The notes: a model not told the origin generated them from the letters alone. 64,000 nt of DNA from Pseudomonadota bacterium (GCA_002747395.1 PDPE01000027.1:119601-183600), one strand, 5' to 3'. Numbered from the stretch's first letter, positions 34,898-44,842 are shown. Numbers and translations are program-made.

Positions 34898-35524
34898 TCA
34901 ATCTTCAATATAGACTCTGCCCATTTCCTCAAGCATTGCCCGTCTGTCATCGATCAGATAGGGGGCAACCAGCGCCATTACCTGATAAATACCGCGCCCT
35001 AGATTAATGTCTTCGCCACTCGCTTTGTTGAAGACAATGTCATAGCTGATCCAATAGGTGATGGTGAGCACGATATTGTGGCACAGCGCCGTTATTTCGT
35101 CTTCGCTGGCATTGAGCAGATTTTGGGAAGCGAGACTGGAGAGAATGGTCATGGACGCCTTGAATTTCTTGTTCATCAGCTTTTTGAAGCGATTGGCTAT
35201 TTTCGGGTGTCTGGCCATGACGTTAACCAGATCCTGATAGATAAAGCGATACTGGGCAATGGTTTCAAATAACAGGTGCAGAAACAGCCATTGATCGTCT
35301 ATCGAGATATCAACAGGGGGCGGGGCATCGAGGATTTCCTGCATCTGTTTGTCAAATCGTGCGTACAGTTCGTTCAAGATTTCTGTTTTATTTTTATAGT
35401 GGTAATACAAATTGCCCGGGCTGATATCCATTTCATCGGCTATTTGCAGTGTAGTTACGTTAGGCTCGCCAAATTCATTGAAAAGGGCAAGGCTGGTAAC
35501 CACTATTCGCTCTCGTGTCTTCAT
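34898..35524 (-). CDS. phaD: TetR-family regulator, PhaD-like
   Basis: A 208-residue TetR/AcrR-type regulator. The N-terminal helix-turn-helix (MKTRERIVVTSLALFNEFG..TTLQIADEMDISPGNLYYHYKNK) closely resembles PhaD of Pseudomonas, an activator of polyhydroxyalkanoate genes that responds to a beta-oxidation intermediate. The C-terminal ligand domain is helical and less conserved. Placement beside a phasin gene supports the assignment. The symbol is a family inference. Confidence 0.75.
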   Translation of the reverse strand: MKTRERIVVTSLALFNEFGEPNVTTLQIADEMDISPGNLYYHYKNKTEILNELYARFDKQMQEILDAPPPVDISIDDQWLFLHLLFETIAQYRFIYQDLVNVMARHPKIANRFKKLMNKKFKASMTILSSLASQNLLNASEDEITALCHNIVLTITYWISYDIVFNKASGEDINLGRGIYQVMALVAPYLIDDRRAMLEEMGRVYIED

Positions 35525-35737
35525 GTCAGCGGAATTACCCTCGTCTGTGCAAGATTGAATAAAGTGAGGTCGAGCCCGGCAGTTTACAAATGGTACCGAT
35601 CAGCATTCTCGTTATCATAATGCTTGCACATGTACTAATCAAAGGTTTAATTTTGGAGGGTTGAATCTAACCTGAAAAGCGGCCAGAAAGCAATTTATCT
35701 TCAATCTGTTCCGGAAATTTGCGGGCAACTGCCTTTG

Positions 35738-37300
35738 TCACGCCAGGCCAGGTTGTGCCTTGCTTTGTGCTTGCTGTTTACAGGCGGATATGGCCGCCGG
35801 TTTTTGCGCTTGGGTAACAAATGGCTTGAGATAGAAGTGAACAATGGTTTCGTCAGAAAACTTGGTAAAAAAGTTGCTGATTTCAGTAATTTGTTTTAGT
35901 TGGCGCTTGCCGGAAATACGATCCTTGACCAGCACTTTTATTTTATTGAAATCGTCCTGAATGGTGGAAAAGCGTGCTTTCATGGTACAGGTCACAATAT
36001 TCTCATAATGGGTGCCAATTCTTTGCGCCAGCGTTTTTCTTTTGTCGACTATTTCCGTCTCTATGGCATCCTCCAGAGTATCGATGTGGTGAAGTTTGAT
36101 TCTTTCTATGATGCATCTGGAATAACTCTGTGTATCTTCCAGGCTGATTTTTCGAAAAGCCTCCCAGAAAAAGTGGTCGGTTAACTGGCCGAAATCCTTT
36201 ACATTGCTCAGGCACAGGTCGATATAGTCGTAGTATTCCGGGTCGGACAGAACCTCATTGATGGCCTCTCTCAGTATCCAGTCGAAGCCCAGTGCCGTTT
36301 TATGTGCGTACACCTGCCTGTACATCTGGTGTCGGCTGTAGACGAAGTCTTCAAGTGCTCCCAGGCCTTTTTTGGTAATGGCCAGACCAAGCCAGGGGGT
36401 GTCCAGGTTCCAGCCGAACCGGAGGTTGCTTAGCAAATGATCCAGATTAAAGCTGCCAATGGATACCGAAGAGTGGAAGCCATCGCGGAGCATGTAGTCG
36501 GCCCGGTCTGCATCAATCTCGCCGGAGACGATTGAAGAAAGAAAGTTCTGAACCATTTTGGCGATTCTCTCGTCACCATCGGTGTCTTCAATGGTGTCGT
36601 GAAAGGATGCCGGGTCTGCGATGAACTCCCAAAAGATTCGTGCAAAATGGCGAAACGCCTGGCCTGGCCTGACATCGGTCGTCTCCATAATGCCAAGTAC
36701 GTCGATCGGGTCGATGCCGTACTCGTGCAAATTGATATCTTCAAATACTTCGTAAGCGCATCGAATGGAGTAGTGCTCGTGTTCAAGCGTTTGTGGCAGT
36801 TTCGTGTAAAGCCTGTTGTAGTCCAGGCCTTGCCAGAGCTGGACGAACCGATCCGGTTTCGATACAAGTTCTTCCATTTTTTGCGTTTTTGAGAACTGGT
36901 GAGAAAAACTTGCATGACCAATATCGTGGAGCAGGCAGCCCAGTCGTGCAACCTTGCTCAGGTAGTTAATGGATTCAAGGTGTTCGGTGGTGAAATCGAA
37001 TCGTTTCCTGTGTTTTCGGTCCCGTACATAGGCATCCACCATGGAAAAAATCATGCGCGTGCAGACATGCATCGCGCCGATACTGTGCAGGAAACGAGAG
37101 TGGGTCGCCCCCGGAAATACCAGTGAAAGTATGTCATTCTGGCATATGTTTCGAAGACGCTGAAACAGCGGGTGATCAATGACGTCCACTTCGTGCTTGA
37201 ACAGGGCAATACCACCATGAACCGGGTCCATAATGAGTTTCTCGTGGCCGCCAAGGATGTCTGCGATAGAATTCATTGTGATTTCGTTTTTTTCGTTCAT
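35738..37300 (-). CDS. HD-superfamily phosphohydrolase (dGTPase-like)
   Basis: A 520-residue HD-domain protein. DPVHGGIALF near residue 26 and HSRFLHSIGAMHVCTRM near 67 begin the domain, LGCLLHDIGHASFSHQF holds the HD dyad, and SGEIDADRADYMLRDGFHSSV the third metal-binding Asp, as in the COG1078 branch related to deoxynucleotide triphosphohydrolases such as SAMHD1. It probably hydrolyses a nucleotide, but which one is unclear. Start ATG 37300 has no visible Shine-Dalgarno and is preceded by an 18-bp tandem repeat; ATG 37276 (MNSIADILGG) is an alternative. Confidence 0.87.
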   Translation of the reverse strand: MNEKNEITMNSIADILGGHEKLIMDPVHGGIALFKHEVDVIDHPLFQRLRNICQNDILSLVFPGATHSRFLHSIGAMHVCTRMIFSMVDAYVRDRKHRKRFDFTTEHLESINYLSKVARLGCLLHDIGHASFSHQFSKTQKMEELVSKPDRFVQLWQGLDYNRLYTKLPQTLEHEHYSIRCAYEVFEDINLHEYGIDPIDVLGIMETTDVRPGQAFRHFARIFWEFIADPASFHDTIEDTDGDERIAKMVQNFLSSIVSGEIDADRADYMLRDGFHSSVSIGSFNLDHLLSNLRFGWNLDTPWLGLAITKKGLGALEDFVYSRHQMYRQVYAHKTALGFDWILREAINEVLSDPEYYDYIDLCLSNVKDFGQLTDHFFWEAFRKISLEDTQSYSRCIIERIKLHHIDTLEDAIETEIVDKRKTLAQRIGTHYENIVTCTMKARFSTIQDDFNKIKVLVKDRISGKRQLKQITEISNFFTKFSDETIVHFYLKPFVTQAQKPAAISACKQQAQSKAQPGLA

Positions 37301-37304
37301 GCAA

Positions 37305-37348
37305 CGGAATTGACCGGGTTCACGGAATTGATCGGTTTCACGGAATTA
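37305..37348. repeat. 18-bp tandem repeat abutting the HD-phosphohydrolase start
   Basis: Units at 37305 and 37323 (cggaattgayckgkttca) plus eight bases of a third at 37341. The array begins 4 bp upstream of the start codon at 37300, where a ribosome binding site would normally lie. Confidence 0.85.
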
Positions 37349-37454
37349 TAGCCTTATTTGAACAAAGGGGTGAAAATAAACCTTTGTCGAATAGTAATCC
37401 TGGCATCCCTCTCTATACTGCAGGAGTGGCTCTCCTCTACATTAGGTAAATCAG

Positions 37455-38642
37455 GTGACTTCCGAAAAAATCCTGGTAATTGATAAAGACGAAAAAGCTC
37501 GATTGGTATTGTGTGATTATCTGACCGCCAGAGGGTTTTATGTGATTTCTACGCAAGCAATTCACGAAGCGGCCCCCTGCATCACCAAACATCGTCCGGA
37601 TCTGGTTTTTGCCGATTTGTCTGATGCCGATATTGAAAAACTCGTCAAGCTGTTGCGTTCAGACAAACTTTTGGCCGAGGTGGTTGCCGTATCATCAACA
37701 GAATCTTCAGCGAAAGTTGTGTCAGCATTAAGGGCCGGAGCCGCCGATTATGTGCTCAAGCCATTTATGGATGCCGAGCAACTCGATAAGGTGTTGAGCA
37801 AACTGTTTGAGCGCATTCGCCTGTTCAGGCTTAATCAGCACTACCGCAAAGAGCTTGAAAGAGCGAACAGGGAACTCAATGCCGGCATCAGAGAATTAAA
37901 GGCAGATCAAAGCGCCGGGCTCAAGGTGCAATTGAATATGTTGCCTGAAAAGGAGTTGACTCTTGAACAGTTCCGTTTTGAGCACATGATCAAGCCCTCC
38001 CTGTATCTCTCTGGTGACTTTCTGGACTATTTCAAAATTGACGGTGAAAAAATTCTGTTTTATTTTGCCGACGTGGCAGGGCATGGCGCTTCTTCAGCCT
38101 TTGTTACCGTTTTGTTGAAAAACCTGTCTAACCGCTTGTTACGCAATGTCCGGCGTGGGTCGAGTGCGGATATTCTTAGCCCCCGACTCTATCTGGAGCG
38201 GGTAAACCACGAATTGTTGCAAACCAGACTGGGTAAGCATGTCACCATGTTTATCGGCATCATTGATCACAAAAAGAGAATGCTGACCTACGCTGTAGGA
38301 GCGCATTTTCCCATGCCGGTGATTATCGGCAAGGACGGAGTCAGGTACATCGAGGGTGTTGGCATGCCGGTCGGGTTGTTCGAAAAAGCAGAGTTTAACG
38401 AGTATGAAATACCGTTGCCTGAAGATTTCGGGTTGGTTATGTTTTCGGATGGAATACTGGAAATACTCGATGACAAAAGCCTCGCACAAAAAGAGGAGCG
38501 GTTACTTGAACTTGTTCGTGGTGGCAGTCAGACTATTGAACTCCTGAATCAGGGGCTCAGTTTGTCGGGGTTGTCCGATTTACCCGATGACATTGCAATA
38601 TTAACCATTTCTGAAGTGACCAAAAGTGATGTCAAGGTTTAA
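37455..38642 (+). CDS. Response regulator with PP2C (SpoIIE-type) phosphatase domain, HsbR/RssB-like
   Basis: A 395-residue protein: receiver domain (1-120, Asp in DLVFADLSD), a coiled coil (about 125-155) and a PP2C/SpoIIE phosphatase (about 170-390) with FYFADVAGHGASSAF, MFSDGILEIL and LPDDIAILTI metal-binding aspartates. In Pseudomonas the comparable HsbR dephosphorylates the STAS protein HsbA but also has a kinase domain, which is missing here. The next gene encodes a STAS antagonist, overlapping by 14 nt, so a partner-switch pair is likely. Start is GTG 37455 with AGG 8 nt upstream. Confidence 0.87.
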   Translation: MTSEKILVIDKDEKARLVLCDYLTARGFYVISTQAIHEAAPCITKHRPDLVFADLSDADIEKLVKLLRSDKLLAEVVAVSSTESSAKVVSALRAGAADYVLKPFMDAEQLDKVLSKLFERIRLFRLNQHYRKELERANRELNAGIRELKADQSAGLKVQLNMLPEKELTLEQFRFEHMIKPSLYLSGDFLDYFKIDGEKILFYFADVAGHGASSAFVTVLLKNLSNRLLRNVRRGSSADILSPRLYLERVNHELLQTRLGKHVTMFIGIIDHKKRMLTYAVGAHFPMPVIIGKDGVRYIEGVGMPVGLFEKAEFNEYEIPLPEDFGLVMFSDGILEILDDKSLAQKEERLLELVRGGSQTIELLNQGLSLSGLSDLPDDIAILTISEVTKSDVKV

Positions 38643-39123
38643 CATTCTCCAGGCCGACGTAGATGGCATTTATGTGCTCAAGTTTGTTGGCGAAATTCGC
38701 CTGAACCTGTGTTCAACCCTCGAAAGGGTGGTTGACACTATGTTGTCTGACCCTGAATTTCGGGCGGTTGTTATCGACCTGACCGAGACAGACGTTGTAG
38801 ACAGCACCACTCTTGGCCTGTTGGCAAAAATTGCGGTGGCCGCCGCTGAACATAATGGCATCGTACCCACAATTATATCTACAAATGATGATGTCACCCG
38901 TATCATTCGTTCGATGGGCTTTGATAAAATCTTCATTATTCTTGGTGAGCCGGTGCAAAAAATCGAAGAGCTTCAGGAGATTCCGGTACTCGACTCGACA
39001 GAAGGCGAAGTTCGTGAGAGTGTGATAGACGCGCACAGGGTATTAATGAGTTTGAACAGTGAAAATCAAAAGGAATTCAAAGACTTGGTGGAAGCTCTGG
39101 AAAATGAGGCAAGATGTGACTGA
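38629..39123 (+). CDS. STAS-domain anti-sigma factor antagonist, HsbA-like
   Basis: A 164-residue protein: STAS domain (1-110) with the phosphorylatable serine context VVDSTTLGLLAKI, then a charged tail (about 120-164) ending VEALENEARCD. Its ATG (38629) overlaps the stop of the phosphatase gene by 14 nt (ATGTCAAGGTTTAA). By analogy with HsbA it would bind an anti-sigma factor when unphosphorylated. The upstream PP2C phosphatase would remove phosphate from it. The anti-sigma kinase is not in the window. Confidence 0.88.
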   Translation: MSRFNILQADVDGIYVLKFVGEIRLNLCSTLERVVDTMLSDPEFRAVVIDLTETDVVDSTTLGLLAKIAVAAAEHNGIVPTIISTNDDVTRIIRSMGFDKIFIILGEPVQKIEELQEIPVLDSTEGEVRESVIDAHRVLMSLNSENQKEFKDLVEALENEARCD

Positions 39124-39233
39124 TTTTTTGCCCGGGTGTTCGGTTCTTGTTGCCAGAGTGTCTGATTTTTCTGCACCGTCGGCTCTTTTAACTTATAGTC
39201 AGCCCTTTTAAATTCAAGTGGTGTTCAGCAAAT

Positions 39234-40304
39234 ATGGCTAACGTCGATTCCAATAACGTTAATTCAGAAGACTTTAACTCCAAAAAAGTGTTTGTACTCG
39301 GTGGCGGCAGCTTTGGCACGGTTATTTCCAATATTGCCGCTGAAAATGGCAACAGGGTATTTCAGTGGATGAGGGACAAGAGCCGTGCCGATGAGATAAC
39401 CCGGCATAAAGAAAACAAACGTTATATGCCGGGTTACCCGCTTAGCCCGAACCTGGTTGCCACGACTGATGTGAACGCATTGTCCGATGCTGATGTGATC
39501 TTTTTTTCCATCCCCGGAAAGTCTTTCAGGGAAATATGTACCAGGCTTGCCGGGACAATTAACAAAAAACAGATTCTGGTCAGTACAACAAAGGGAGTCG
39601 AAAAAGATACGTTCAAATTGATGAGCCAGATTCTCACCGAGTTTTTTCCGGAAAATCCGATTGGCGTGTTAAGCGGCCCTAACCTGGCGAAGGAGATCGG
39701 CAGGCATCAGCTTTCTGCGACTGTGGTAGCGAGTGAAAGTCCGGCTGTGCGCACTGCCGTACAGGAGTTGCTGGGTTCGCGCACCTTCCGGGTGTACGCG
39801 AATGTCGATATCTACGGCGTTGAGTTGGGTGGGGCGCTTAAAAACATTTATGCCATCATTCTGGGTATGGCTGATGCCATGAAAATGGGTGAGAACACAA
39901 AAGCGATGCTCATTACCCGCAGCCTGGCAGAAATGAGCCGTTTTGCCGAGAAGATGGGGGCCAACCCCCTGACCTTTCTTGGTCTGGCCGGGGTGGGTGA
40001 CCTTATCGTCACTTGCTCGTCCCCGCTGAGTCGCAACTTTCGCGTGGGTTATGCGGTAGGGAAAGGGCAATCACTTGATGAGGCTGTGGGCGCGCTTGGC
40101 GAAGTGGCCGAGGGTGTTAACACCGTGGTTCAGGTACACAGGCAGGCGCAGCAGAGTAAGATTTACATGCCGCTGGTGACGGGTTTGTATGTCATTTTGT
40201 TCGAGAACAAGAAAATTTCCGAAGTGGTGACAACACTGATGCTGGCACAGCAGAGCACAGATGTCGAGTTTGTGCTTTCCAGGGAGGAACATTTGGGCGG
40301 TTAA
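39234..40304 (+). CDS. gpsA: NAD(P)-dependent glycerol-3-phosphate dehydrogenase
   Basis: A 356-residue enzyme that makes sn-glycerol-3-phosphate from dihydroxyacetone phosphate for phospholipid synthesis. [11 protein letters not shown] (about 25) is the NAD loop, [12 protein letters not shown] and [18 protein letters not shown] follow, the latter with the catalytic Lys, and [21 protein letters not shown] is diagnostic. About 20 extra residues precede the usual N-terminus. It follows the STAS gene by 110 bp on the same strand. An exact 22-bp inverted repeat spans its stop codon. Confidence 0.95.
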   Translation: MANVDSNNVNSEDFNSKKVFVLGGGSFGTVISNIAAENGNRVFQWMRDKSRADEITRHKENKRYMPGYPLSPNLVATTDVNALSDADVIFFSIPGKSFREICTRLAGTINKKQILVSTTKGVEKDTFKLMSQILTEFFPENPIGVLSGPNLAKEIGRHQLSATVVASESPAVRTAVQELLGSRTFRVYANVDIYGVELGGALKNIYAIILGMADAMKMGENTKAMLITRSLAEMSRFAEKMGANPLTFLGLAGVGDLIVTCSSPLSRNFRVGYAVGKGQSLDEAVGALGEVAEGVNTVVQVHRQAQQSKIYMPLVTGLYVILFENKKISEVVTTLMLAQQSTDVEFVLSREEHLGG

Positions 40305-40321
40305 ACCGGAGCCGGTTTAAC
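40300..40321. terminator. Perfect inverted repeat across the gpsA stop codon
   Basis: GTTAAACCGG, AG and CCGGTTTAAC form a perfect 10-bp stem containing the TAA stop. No T-run follows, so it may slow or end transcription inefficiently, or be a protein site. Confidence 0.45.
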
Positions 40322-40386
40322 AATGGGTGTACCAGAGGAACAGCGGGCAAAAAGAGCATTTGCTCGCGTGACGAAATCGGCCCGGG

Positions 40387-41531
40387 TCATTCTGGTGATA
40401 ACCCGGCCAGTGCTTTCACCTGGTCAACGGCCTGTTGCAGGCTCCCTTCGGGAGTGTGGAAGTGTGGGGAGAAGCGTATGCCGCCGCCCCGGCAGGCGCA
40501 GATCACCCTGTTATCCATAAGCCTTCTATACAGCTCGTGATGGTCAGCGCCATTGATTTTAAAGGTAACAATCCCTGCCCTGAGTGGTTTCTGCTTTGGC
40601 GACAGTATGGTGCAGCCGGGAATCTGTTCCAGTTTCTCGATAAGGAAATCGACTTTCTCGCTCACTTCCCGCTCTATGGTTGACAAGCCTCTGTCCAGCA
40701 ACATCTTCAGGCTTGCATTCAGGGCATGGGTGCAAAGCAGATTGGGGCTGCCCACTCGAAACGCTTTGCATCATCCGCTATTTCCCACTCGTGAATGTCG
40801 TAATTTCCCCGCTGTTTGACCATATGCCAGCCATATTCAGAAACGGTCAACCGGGGGATGGTTTCTTTTTTGATGTAGAATACACCCAGCCCCTCTGGCC
40901 CTAACAGCCACTTATGGCCGTCTGCGACAATAAAGTCTGCGCTTGTTTCCTGGCAGTCCATGGGCAATACGCCAAGACTCTGTATGGCATCCACACAGAA
41001 CAGGGTGTCTGTAGCAACACACCTGTCACCGATGCGTTTCAAATCCAGTCTGAGCCCGCTGGCGTATTGCACTGAACTGACCGAAACCAGTTTTATCCTT
41101 TCGCTGATGGCGTGGCACAGGGCATCTGTGGCGGTTTCAGGGTTGGAGATATTGACAGCGGTTACGGTGACACCTTCAGGAATCAGTGACTCCCAGACAA
41201 TGTAGTTTGAGGGAAATTCCTGGTTGGTGATAACGACTTCATCCCCCGCCTGCCAGTCCAGGCCGGATGCAATAAAAGACAGTCCCTCGGACGTGTTTTT
41301 CACCAATGCAATTTCACTGGTGGATCGTGCGTTCAGCAGGCGTTTCAGATTGTTTCGTAAATCCGCTTCAACGCCAAGCCATTTGGGATACTCCGTCGCT
41401 CCCAGTTCAGCATTCTCCCTGGCGAACTGTACAACACAGTCAGCGGTGGATTGTGACCAGGGCGCGACCGCTGCGTGATTGAGGTAGCATATATTTGTAT
41501 TTACCGGAAACAGTGTGGATAAATCAGTCAT
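40387..41531 (-). pseudogene. Frameshifted class V (cysteine desulfurase-like) aminotransferase
   Basis: Two overlapping frames encode one class V PLP aminotransferase. The first (start ATG 41531, MTDLSTLFPV) runs to about residue 245 with the PLP lysine in VADGHKWLLGPEG, then reads WAAPICFAPMP and stops. The second (down to 40387) continues with VGSPNLLCTHALNASLK to the natural end. Adding one base near 40755, giving GAG-GTG-GGC instead of GAGTGGGC, restores RFEVGSPN. This is either a recent single-base deletion or a sequencing error. If intact, the product would be a cysteine desulfurase-like or related lyase of about 380 residues. Confidence 0.8.
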
Positions 41532-41677
41532 AGTCAGATCAAATAATTGTAAAAAGTCGTATAATGACGCATTGGCCTGCCTGATAGCGGCGTTGGCGGA
41601 CAAACGCAGTGTTTGTATTCAAAATGGTGGCCGTGTTCAAATGCAATGAAACGACAGTATAACGGAAATGGGAAATA

Positions 41678-42574
41678 ATGAGAGGCTTTCCAATAGAATA
41701 TATAGAGCCGGTTTTTCGCCCACCTTCAGAGGCGAGATCACTGATCCTCCAAGTTACCAACGGGTGCTCCTATAATCAATGCAGCTTTTGTGAGATGTAC
41801 CAGGAGCCGCAGAAAAAGTTCAAACCCAAACCCCGGGACGAAATTGAAAAAGAGGTAAAGGGGATAGCAGCCCTGCAGCCTGGTATTTCCCGATTTTTCC
41901 TGGCTGATGGTGATGCCATGACGTTATCTTTTCGTCGGCTAAAGGATATTTTGCTGTGTATCGGTGAGCACTTTCCGTACATGGAAAGGGTGACTGCCTA
42001 CTGTTTGCCCCGAAATGTAAAGAAAAAATCGGTTGAGCAGCTAAGAGAATTGAGAGAACTCGGTTTGTCGATGGTTTATGTGGGCTGCGAGTCCGGCGAT
42101 GACAAAGTGCTGGAGCTGGTGAAGAAGGGAGAAACATTCGAGTCCTCCAAAGATGCACTGCTTAAACTGAAAGCTGCCGGAATAAAGTCGTCAGTGATGA
42201 TCCTGAACGGTCTGGGCGGGCGAAAATATTCCCGACAGCATGCCATCAACAGTGCCAGGCTAATGAATGAAACACAGCCCGAATTTGTTTCAACACTGGT
42301 GGTGTCTTTTCCCCTCGGGGAAGAGCGATTTCGGGCCGGGTTCAATGGTGACTATGAGCCGCTTTGCCAAAACGGGCTTTTTGAGGAGATCAGGCTGTTA
42401 ATCGACAGCTTTGAGTTGGAGAATACGGTATTCAGGTCAGACCACGCCTCAAATTACCTGGTGCTCAAGGGCAATCTTGGTGAAGACAAACAGGCGATGC
42501 TGGATAAAATTGATTTGGCGTTGAATAAACCCGGGTCGATTCCATTGCGGCAAGAGTGGCAAAGAGGATTATAG
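41678..42574 (+). CDS. Radical SAM protein
   Basis: A 298-residue radical SAM enzyme. GCSYNQCSFC (about residues 29-38) provides the three cluster cysteines in the C-x4-C-x2-C spacing of the branch with GCSxNxCxFC. FLADGDAMTL and VYVGCESGDDKVLELV are the usual GGE-like and SAM-binding segments. There is no B12-binding domain. The reaction is unknown. It starts 3 nt ahead of the DUF1285 gene's start region, so the two are cotranscribed. It diverges from the frameshifted aminotransferase. Confidence 0.87.
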   Translation: MRGFPIEYIEPVFRPPSEARSLILQVTNGCSYNQCSFCEMYQEPQKKFKPKPRDEIEKEVKGIAALQPGISRFFLADGDAMTLSFRRLKDILLCIGEHFPYMERVTAYCLPRNVKKKSVEQLRELRELGLSMVYVGCESGDDKVLELVKKGETFESSKDALLKLKAAGIKSSVMILNGLGGRKYSRQHAINSARLMNETQPEFVSTLVVSFPLGEERFRAGFNGDYEPLCQNGLFEEIRLLIDSFELENTVFRSDHASNYLVLKGNLGEDKQAMLDKIDLALNKPGSIPLRQEWQRGL

Positions 42575-42576
42575 TC

Positions 42577-43131
42577 GTGAACAAAGCAGACGAGTTGGCC
42601 GACAGGCTCGGTTCGATGCAGAATCCGGAAGAAAAGCGCTTGCCACCCGTTCACCTTTGGAACCCTCCCTTGAGCGGCGATATTGATATTGTCATTACCC
42701 GTGAGGGAGTGTGGCGATATCAGGGGCAGGAGATCAAGCGTCAAAAAAGCGTAAATCTGTTTTCCGGTATCCTGAAAATGGAAGAAGGGGAATATTTTTT
42801 AGTGACCCCCTATGAAAAATGGCGCATTTCGGTGGAAGTTGCTCCATTCTTCATTACCGATATGAAAATTGAGGGAGAGGGGGAGCAACAGGTTATTTTG
42901 TTTACTACGTCCACCGGGGATCACTTCGCTGTCGATAAAAATCACCCGATACAGATTGAGCAGACAAAAAATGAAGCAGTTCCCACAGCGACAGTCAGAG
43001 GGAATCTGACCGGGATAATTTCAAGAACCGTGTTTTACCGGCTGGCGGAAATTGCTGTGCCAGAAACAAAAGAGGGAAGGGAGGTTTTTGGTGTATACAG
43101 CAGTGGTGTGTTTTATCCCCTGGAAAGCTGA
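42577..43131 (+). CDS. DUF1285 domain protein
   Basis: A 184-residue protein matching DUF1285. Recognisable pieces are PPVHLWNPPLSGDIDIVITREGVW near the N-terminus and GREVFGVYSSGVFYPL at the C-terminus. No catalytic residues are evident. I choose GTG 42577 because AGGA stands 8 nt upstream and it follows the radical SAM stop by 2 nt; a GTG at 42556 overlaps the previous gene. Function unknown. It ends at a strong terminator shared with the ETF-QO gene. Confidence 0.85.
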   Translation: MNKADELADRLGSMQNPEEKRLPPVHLWNPPLSGDIDIVITREGVWRYQGQEIKRQKSVNLFSGILKMEEGEYFLVTPYEKWRISVEVAPFFITDMKIEGEGEQQVILFTTSTGDHFAVDKNHPIQIEQTKNEAVPTATVRGNLTGIISRTVFYRLAEIAVPETKEGREVFGVYSSGVFYPLES

Positions 43132-43137
43132 CTGAAG

Positions 43138-43179
43138 AAAGGGAAAAGAGCGAAATTTTCTCTCTTTTCCCTTTATTTT
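43138..43179. terminator. Bidirectional intrinsic terminator
   Basis: AAAGGGAAAAGAG pairs perfectly with CTCTTTTCCCTTT across an 11-nt loop, followed by atttt. It lies between the convergent DUF1285 and ETF-QO genes. Confidence 0.88.
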
Positions 43180-43186
43180 CAATGGG

Positions 43187-44842
43187 TTACATGTTGGGGT
43201 AGTTGGGGCCGCCGCCGCCTTCCGGGGTTACCCAGGTAATATTTTGAGCCGGATCCTTGATGTCACAGGTCTTGCAGTGGACACAGTTTGCTGCGTTAAT
43301 CTGGAAGACCTTGGAACCATCTTCCTGATCCATTACCTCATAAACACCGGCAGGGCAGTATCGCTGGGCAGGCTCATCAAATTTGGGCAGGTTTTCCTTG
43401 ATAGGTATGTCGGGATCTGTCAGTTTCAGGTGACAGGGCTGCTCTTCTTCATGGTTGGTGTTGGACAGGAACACGGAAGACAGCTTGTCAAAGGTCAGCT
43501 TGTTATCCGGTTTCGGATACTCGATCTGCTTGCATTCGGAAGCAGGTTTCATCATCGCGTAGTCTTCTGTTGTATCGTGGAATGTGAACGGAAGACTGCG
43601 ACGCAAAATATTCTGCTCGAAAAACGCGACCATACCACCAATCACATTGCCAAACTTGTGCATTGCCGGGCCAAAGTTTCTTTCGTCGTAGAGTTCTTTG
43701 AACAGCCAGGACTCCTTGAACATTTGTTCGAACTCGACCAGTTCCTCGTTGCCTGTTTTACCGGCCTTGAGGGCACCAACAACTGCCTCGGCTGCAATCA
43801 TACCGCTCTTCATTGCGGTGTGAGTGCCTTTGATTTTGGAAAAGTTCAATGTACCCGCGTCGCAGCCGAGCAGCAGGCCGCCAGGGAAGGTCATTTTGGG
43901 TAGCGAGTTGTAACCACCCTTGGTGATTGCCCTTGCGCCATAGGAGATTCGCTTGCCACCTTCCAGGTATTGACTGATGACCGGGTTCAGCTTCAAGCGC
44001 TGAAATTCGTCAAACGGGCTGAGGTGAGCATTTTTGTAAGCCAGGTCAGTAATGAGCCCGACAACCACCTGGTTGTTCTCCATGTGGTACAGGAACGAGC
44101 CACCGGTCGATCCGGTCTCTATCAAAGGCCAGCCTGTAGTATGTGACACCAGACCTTCTACGTGTTTTTCAGGGTCGATATCCCACAACTCTTTGATGCC
44201 AATGCCATAGTGCTGGGCATCCTTACCTTCATCAAGCCGGAACTGTTTGATCAACTGCTTGCCCAGATGTCCGCGACAGCCTTCGGTAAACAGGGTGTAT
44301 TTGGCATGGAGTTCCATGCCTGGCATGTAGCTGTCCTTTTGATTTCCTTCCTTGTCCAGCCCCATGTCTCCGGTAGCGATACCCTTGACGCTGCCATCTT
44401 CGCGGTAAAGAATCTCCGAGGCAGCAAAGCCGGGGTAAACTTCAATGCCCATTCCCTCGGCCTGCTCACCCAGCCACCGGGTAAGATTGGCAAGGCTGAT
44501 AATGTAGTTATTTTCATTGTGCATGTTTTTTGGAGTGAGAGCATTGGGTATTTTTATTCCGCGACTCTGGTTCGGAAGAACGAAAATGTCATCCCGTTTT
44601 ACTTCAGTGGTAACGGGCGCACCCATTTCTTTCCAGTCAGGGAACAGCTCGTCCAGTGCGGTTGTTTCAAAAACGGTACCAGCCAGGATGTGAGCGCCCA
44701 CCTCTGAACCTTTCTCAACAACGCAAACGGTGATTTCCTCACCGGTTTCCTGAGCAAGTTGCATTACCCGGCAAGCTGCAGAAAGCCCGGCAGGCCCGCC
44801 ACCAACGATTAGAACGTCAAACTCCATAGATTCGCGTTCCAT
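43187..44842 (-). CDS. etfD: Electron transfer flavoprotein-ubiquinone oxidoreductase
   Basis: A 551-residue membrane-associated enzyme that passes electrons from reduced ETF to ubiquinone. DVLIVGGGPAGLSAAC (residues 8-23) is the FAD site. The C-terminal CVHCKTCDIKDPAQNI supplies 4Fe-4S cluster cysteines, the fourth being in PAQRYCPAGVYEV. The start ATG 44842 follows GGAGGAG by 7 nt. It is divergent from etfBA, its electron donor genes, with a PsrA-type operator between. Expected to serve fatty acid beta-oxidation. Confidence 0.95.
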   Translation of the reverse strand: MERESMEFDVLIVGGGPAGLSAACRVMQLAQETGEEITVCVVEKGSEVGAHILAGTVFETTALDELFPDWKEMGAPVTTEVKRDDIFVLPNQSRGIKIPNALTPKNMHNENNYIISLANLTRWLGEQAEGMGIEVYPGFAASEILYREDGSVKGIATGDMGLDKEGNQKDSYMPGMELHAKYTLFTEGCRGHLGKQLIKQFRLDEGKDAQHYGIGIKELWDIDPEKHVEGLVSHTTGWPLIETGSTGGSFLYHMENNQVVVGLITDLAYKNAHLSPFDEFQRLKLNPVISQYLEGGKRISYGARAITKGGYNSLPKMTFPGGLLLGCDAGTLNFSKIKGTHTAMKSGMIAAEAVVGALKAGKTGNEELVEFEQMFKESWLFKELYDERNFGPAMHKFGNVIGGMVAFFEQNILRRSLPFTFHDTTEDYAMMKPASECKQIEYPKPDNKLTFDKLSSVFLSNTNHEEEQPCHLKLTDPDIPIKENLPKFDEPAQRYCPAGVYEVMDQEDGSKVFQINAANCVHCKTCDIKDPAQNITWVTPEGGGGPNYPNM

